The notes beneath the pieces are model-generated. The model worked only from the letters and a program-made list of their open reading frames with translations, was not told the DNA's origin and did no database searches. Positions 62,070-64,000 of a DNA stretch of 64,000 nucleotides are shown here, one piece after another. Source of the DNA: Spiroplasma sp. BIUS-1 (GTDB lineage Bacteria; Bacillota_I; Bacilli_A; Mycoplasmatales; Mycoplasmataceae); assembly GCF_010365805.1 (NCBI RefSeq), contig NZ_CP048386.1:124001-188000 (forward strand), in the 5' to 3' direction. Positions within the stretch are counted from its first letter, which is position 1; each line of letters opens with the position of its first letter. Made by a program: the position numbers and the translations under genes.

Positions 62070-63494
62070 ATGGCAAATAAAATGGAAAAAATAACATCAA
62101 GAGATATTGATTTTAGTCAATGATATACTGATGTTGTTAAAAATGCTGGTTTAATGGATTATGGTCCAGTAAAAGGAACAATGATTTTTAAACCTCACGG
62201 TTATGCAATATGAGAACAAATCCAAAAGTTTGCAGATAGTGAATTTAAAAAATTGGAAGTACAAAATGTTTATTTTCCTCTTTTAATTCCTGAAAAATTA
62301 TTTTTAGCTGAAAAAGAACATGTTGAAGGATTTGCTCCAGAATTGGCAACTGTTACAAAAGTTGGTAATAAAGATTTAGGTGAAAACTTATTTATTAGAC
62401 CTACAAGTGAAGTTATAATTGCAGACTTTCTATCAAGAGAAATAAAATCTTATAGAGATCTTCCTGTTAAATATAATCAATGAGCTAATGTAATGAGATG
62501 AGAAAAAACTACTAGACCATTTTTAAGAAGTAGTGAATTCTTATGACAAGAAGGTCATACTTTCCATTCAAGCAAACAAGAAGCTAAAGAAATGACTTTA
62601 GATATCTTGGAAGTTTATAAAAGAATAGCAAACGAAGTTTTATTACTACCTGTTATTGCCGGAAGAAAAACAGAAAAAGAAAAGTTTGCAGGAGCACAAG
62701 AAACATACACTATTGAATCTCTTATGTATGATGGTCAGTCATTGCAATCAGGGACAAGTCACTATTTTGGAGATAATTTTGCAAAAGCATTTAATATCAA
62801 ATTCCAAAATAAAGAACAAAAAGAAGAAAATGCCTATTCATCAAGTTGAGGGATTTCAACAAGATTGATTGGAGCAATAATTATGACTCACTCTGATGAT
62901 TTTGGTTTAGTTTTACCAAGTAAAGTAGCTCCAATTCAAGTGTCTATAATTGCAATTAACGATTCAGATGAAGTTATGAATGTTTCAAATGACTTAAAAT
63001 CAAAATTGGCAAGCGACTATAGAGTAGAGTTGGATAAAACTGATAAATCATTTGGATTTAAAATTTCAGAAGCAGAAATTAAAGGTGTTCCAATTAGAAT
63101 TGAAGTTGGGCCTAGAGATCTAAAAGAAGGTGTTGTTACTATTTCTAGAAGAGACTTAAGAAATAAAGTACAAGTTAAACTAGATGAAGTAGAAACTTAT
63201 ATAAAAAACCAAATAGTAGAACACGACAAAAATCTTTATGAAAAAGCTTTAGAAAATAGAAAAAATAAGACTTTCAAAGCAAATACATTAGAAGAATATA
63301 AAACTATTATTGAAAAAACACCAGGATTTGTTCTTGTTCCGTTTTGTGGTGAAATCGAATGTGAAAATGATGTAAAACAAAAAACATCAACTAACTCAAG
63401 ATGTATTCCAGAAGGTGTTGAGCAAACAAAATCAAAATGTTTTAACTGTAATAAAGACTCTGAATTAATGGTATATTTTGCCAGAGCATATTAA
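62070..63494 (+). CDS. proS: Prolyl-tRNA synthetase (short, eukaryote/archaea-like type)
   Basis: A 474-residue class II synthetase of the short ProS type 3, without the INS editing domain of E. coli ProRS. Motif 2 is [22 protein letters not shown] and motif 3 is [17 protein letters not shown]; the C-terminal zinc-type extension has FCGEIECE and [10 protein letters not shown] and ends with the characteristic Tyr. It charges tRNA-Pro(TGG) encoded at 22756-22832. It starts 3 bases after the DarT-like gene with no own ribosome site. TGA codons encode Trp. Confidence 0.96.
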
Positions 63495-63522
63495 AAATAG
63501 ATGCATAAGCATCTATTTTTTT
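63493..63522. terminator. Bidirectional terminator after proS
   Basis: AAAATAGATGC and GCATCTATTTT pair around ATAA; the proS stop and the minus-strand Fic stop border it. Confidence 0.82.
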
Positions 63523-64000
63523 ATCAATCTTTTCCAACAATTAAATCAACAACTCTACTAAATTCATAGTTTTTAGACTCTGGTATTTTTCTCATTTTGT
63601 AAGTTGCTATTAATTCATCAAATAATGATACAAAAGTGGCATCATCTATTTTTTCAAACTGTGGTTTTATTTTAAAGTAAACTCTTGAGAAAGTGAAAAT
63701 GGGATAACGAACCATATAATCCATCATCGCTCTTTTAACTTCTCTGTGAGAACTTTCTTCATCTAAAATCATTTCTCTTTTGATTTCTACAAATAAATCA
63801 TTGGCACTTTCAAAAGTCTTAATGTTTGCATCTAATTGATAAATCAAAAGATCTAAGAAGAATTTTATTCATTTTTGATAATCGTTGCTATCATCTAATT
63901 TTGCTAGAGCTTGATAGTATAAAAATTGCTCATGCAAAATTGCTTTTGATATATAAAAATATGGTTTTGTAGTTAAGTTATATCTATTTAATACAATATT
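63521..64000 (-). CDS. Fic-family protein, C-terminal part (partial)
   Basis: Runs off the right edge; 159 codons plus stop are inside. The segment KPYFYISKAILHEQFLYYQA followed by DSNDYQKWIKFFLDLLIYQ has the spacing of the helices that come after the HPFxxGNGR active site in Fic proteins (P.Y.S..I......YY..L......W..WI.FFL). The active-site motif itself is outside the window, so activity cannot be judged. Fic proteins transfer AMP or other nucleotides to target proteins, often as toxins. TGA codons at 63869-63871 (minus strand) and 63524-63526 encode Trp. Confidence 0.7.

Overview
This window comes from a wall-less bacterium of the Mollicutes that reads UGA as tryptophan. The DNA is very AT-rich. 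Almost every long gene contains in-frame TGA at places where the protein family has Trp; the thioredoxin active-site WCGPC, for example, uses TGA. Gene content (GatCAB, KtrAB, PotA/PotB with a PotC-PotD fusion, an NCS2 uracil permease, a PTS IIBC permease, FolD plus formate-THF ligase, nagB, tpiA, gpmI, the bacterial/eukaryote-like ProRS) best fits the Spiroplasma/Entomoplasma/Mesoplasma lineage. Genus cannot be fixed from sequence reading alone.

Layout. 1-3.4 kb: 3' end of ligA, then gatC-gatA-gatB. 3.4-10.6 kb: divergent ktrA/ktrB potassium uptake, a calcium-type P-ATPase and a homodimeric ABC exporter. 10.7-11.8 kb: six tRNAs around a small membrane protein gene. 11.8-16 kb: a leader ORF with attenuator and the uracil permease, a membrane protein, two Cof-type HAD phosphatases and thioredoxin. 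16-21.5 kb: a leader ORF and the polyamine importer potA-potB-potCD. 21.5-23.7 kb: an unusual threonyl-tRNA synthetase editing-module fragment and eleven tRNAs. 23.7-29.1 kb: a leader ORF, an MgtA-type Mg2+ P-ATPase, and leuS. 29.2-38.9 kb: a tightly packed five-gene operon (SF1 helicase, two proteins of unknown function, a ClpB-like AAA+ ATPase, an NrdG-like radical-SAM protein). 38.9-41.3 kb: folD and fhs. 41.4-48.7 kb: four tandem lipoprotein paralogs, one frameshifted in a poly-A tract, facing two large repeat-containing surface proteins. 48.7-57.2 kb: NADH oxidase, an unknown gene, nagB, tpiA, a HAD phosphatase, gpmI, a membrane protein and a ferredoxin/thioredoxin-reductase-like flavoenzyme. 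57.3-64 kb: tsaE, tsaB, two small membrane proteins, a PTS glucose-type IIBC, tRNA-Ser, a possible DarT-like protein, proS, and the C-terminal part of a Fic-family protein that runs off the window.

How the genes work together. Much of the window is ordinary housekeeping for a fermentative parasite: sugar import and glycolysis (ptsG, tpiA, gpmI, nagB, nox), ion and nutrient uptake, one-carbon metabolism, and translation (18 tRNAs, LeuRS, ProRS, GatCAB, TsaB/TsaE). Three accessory themes stand out. First, three transporter genes (uracil, polyamine, Mg2+) each have a short upstream ORF with its own promoter and ribosome-binding site, and local RNA structure consistent with ligand-sensing leader peptides. 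Second, the 9.7-kb helicase/AAA+/radical-SAM operon is a very large investment for a reduced genome and I know no described function for this gene set. Third, the surface-protein region shows tandem duplication and a homopolymer frameshift suggestive of phase variation.
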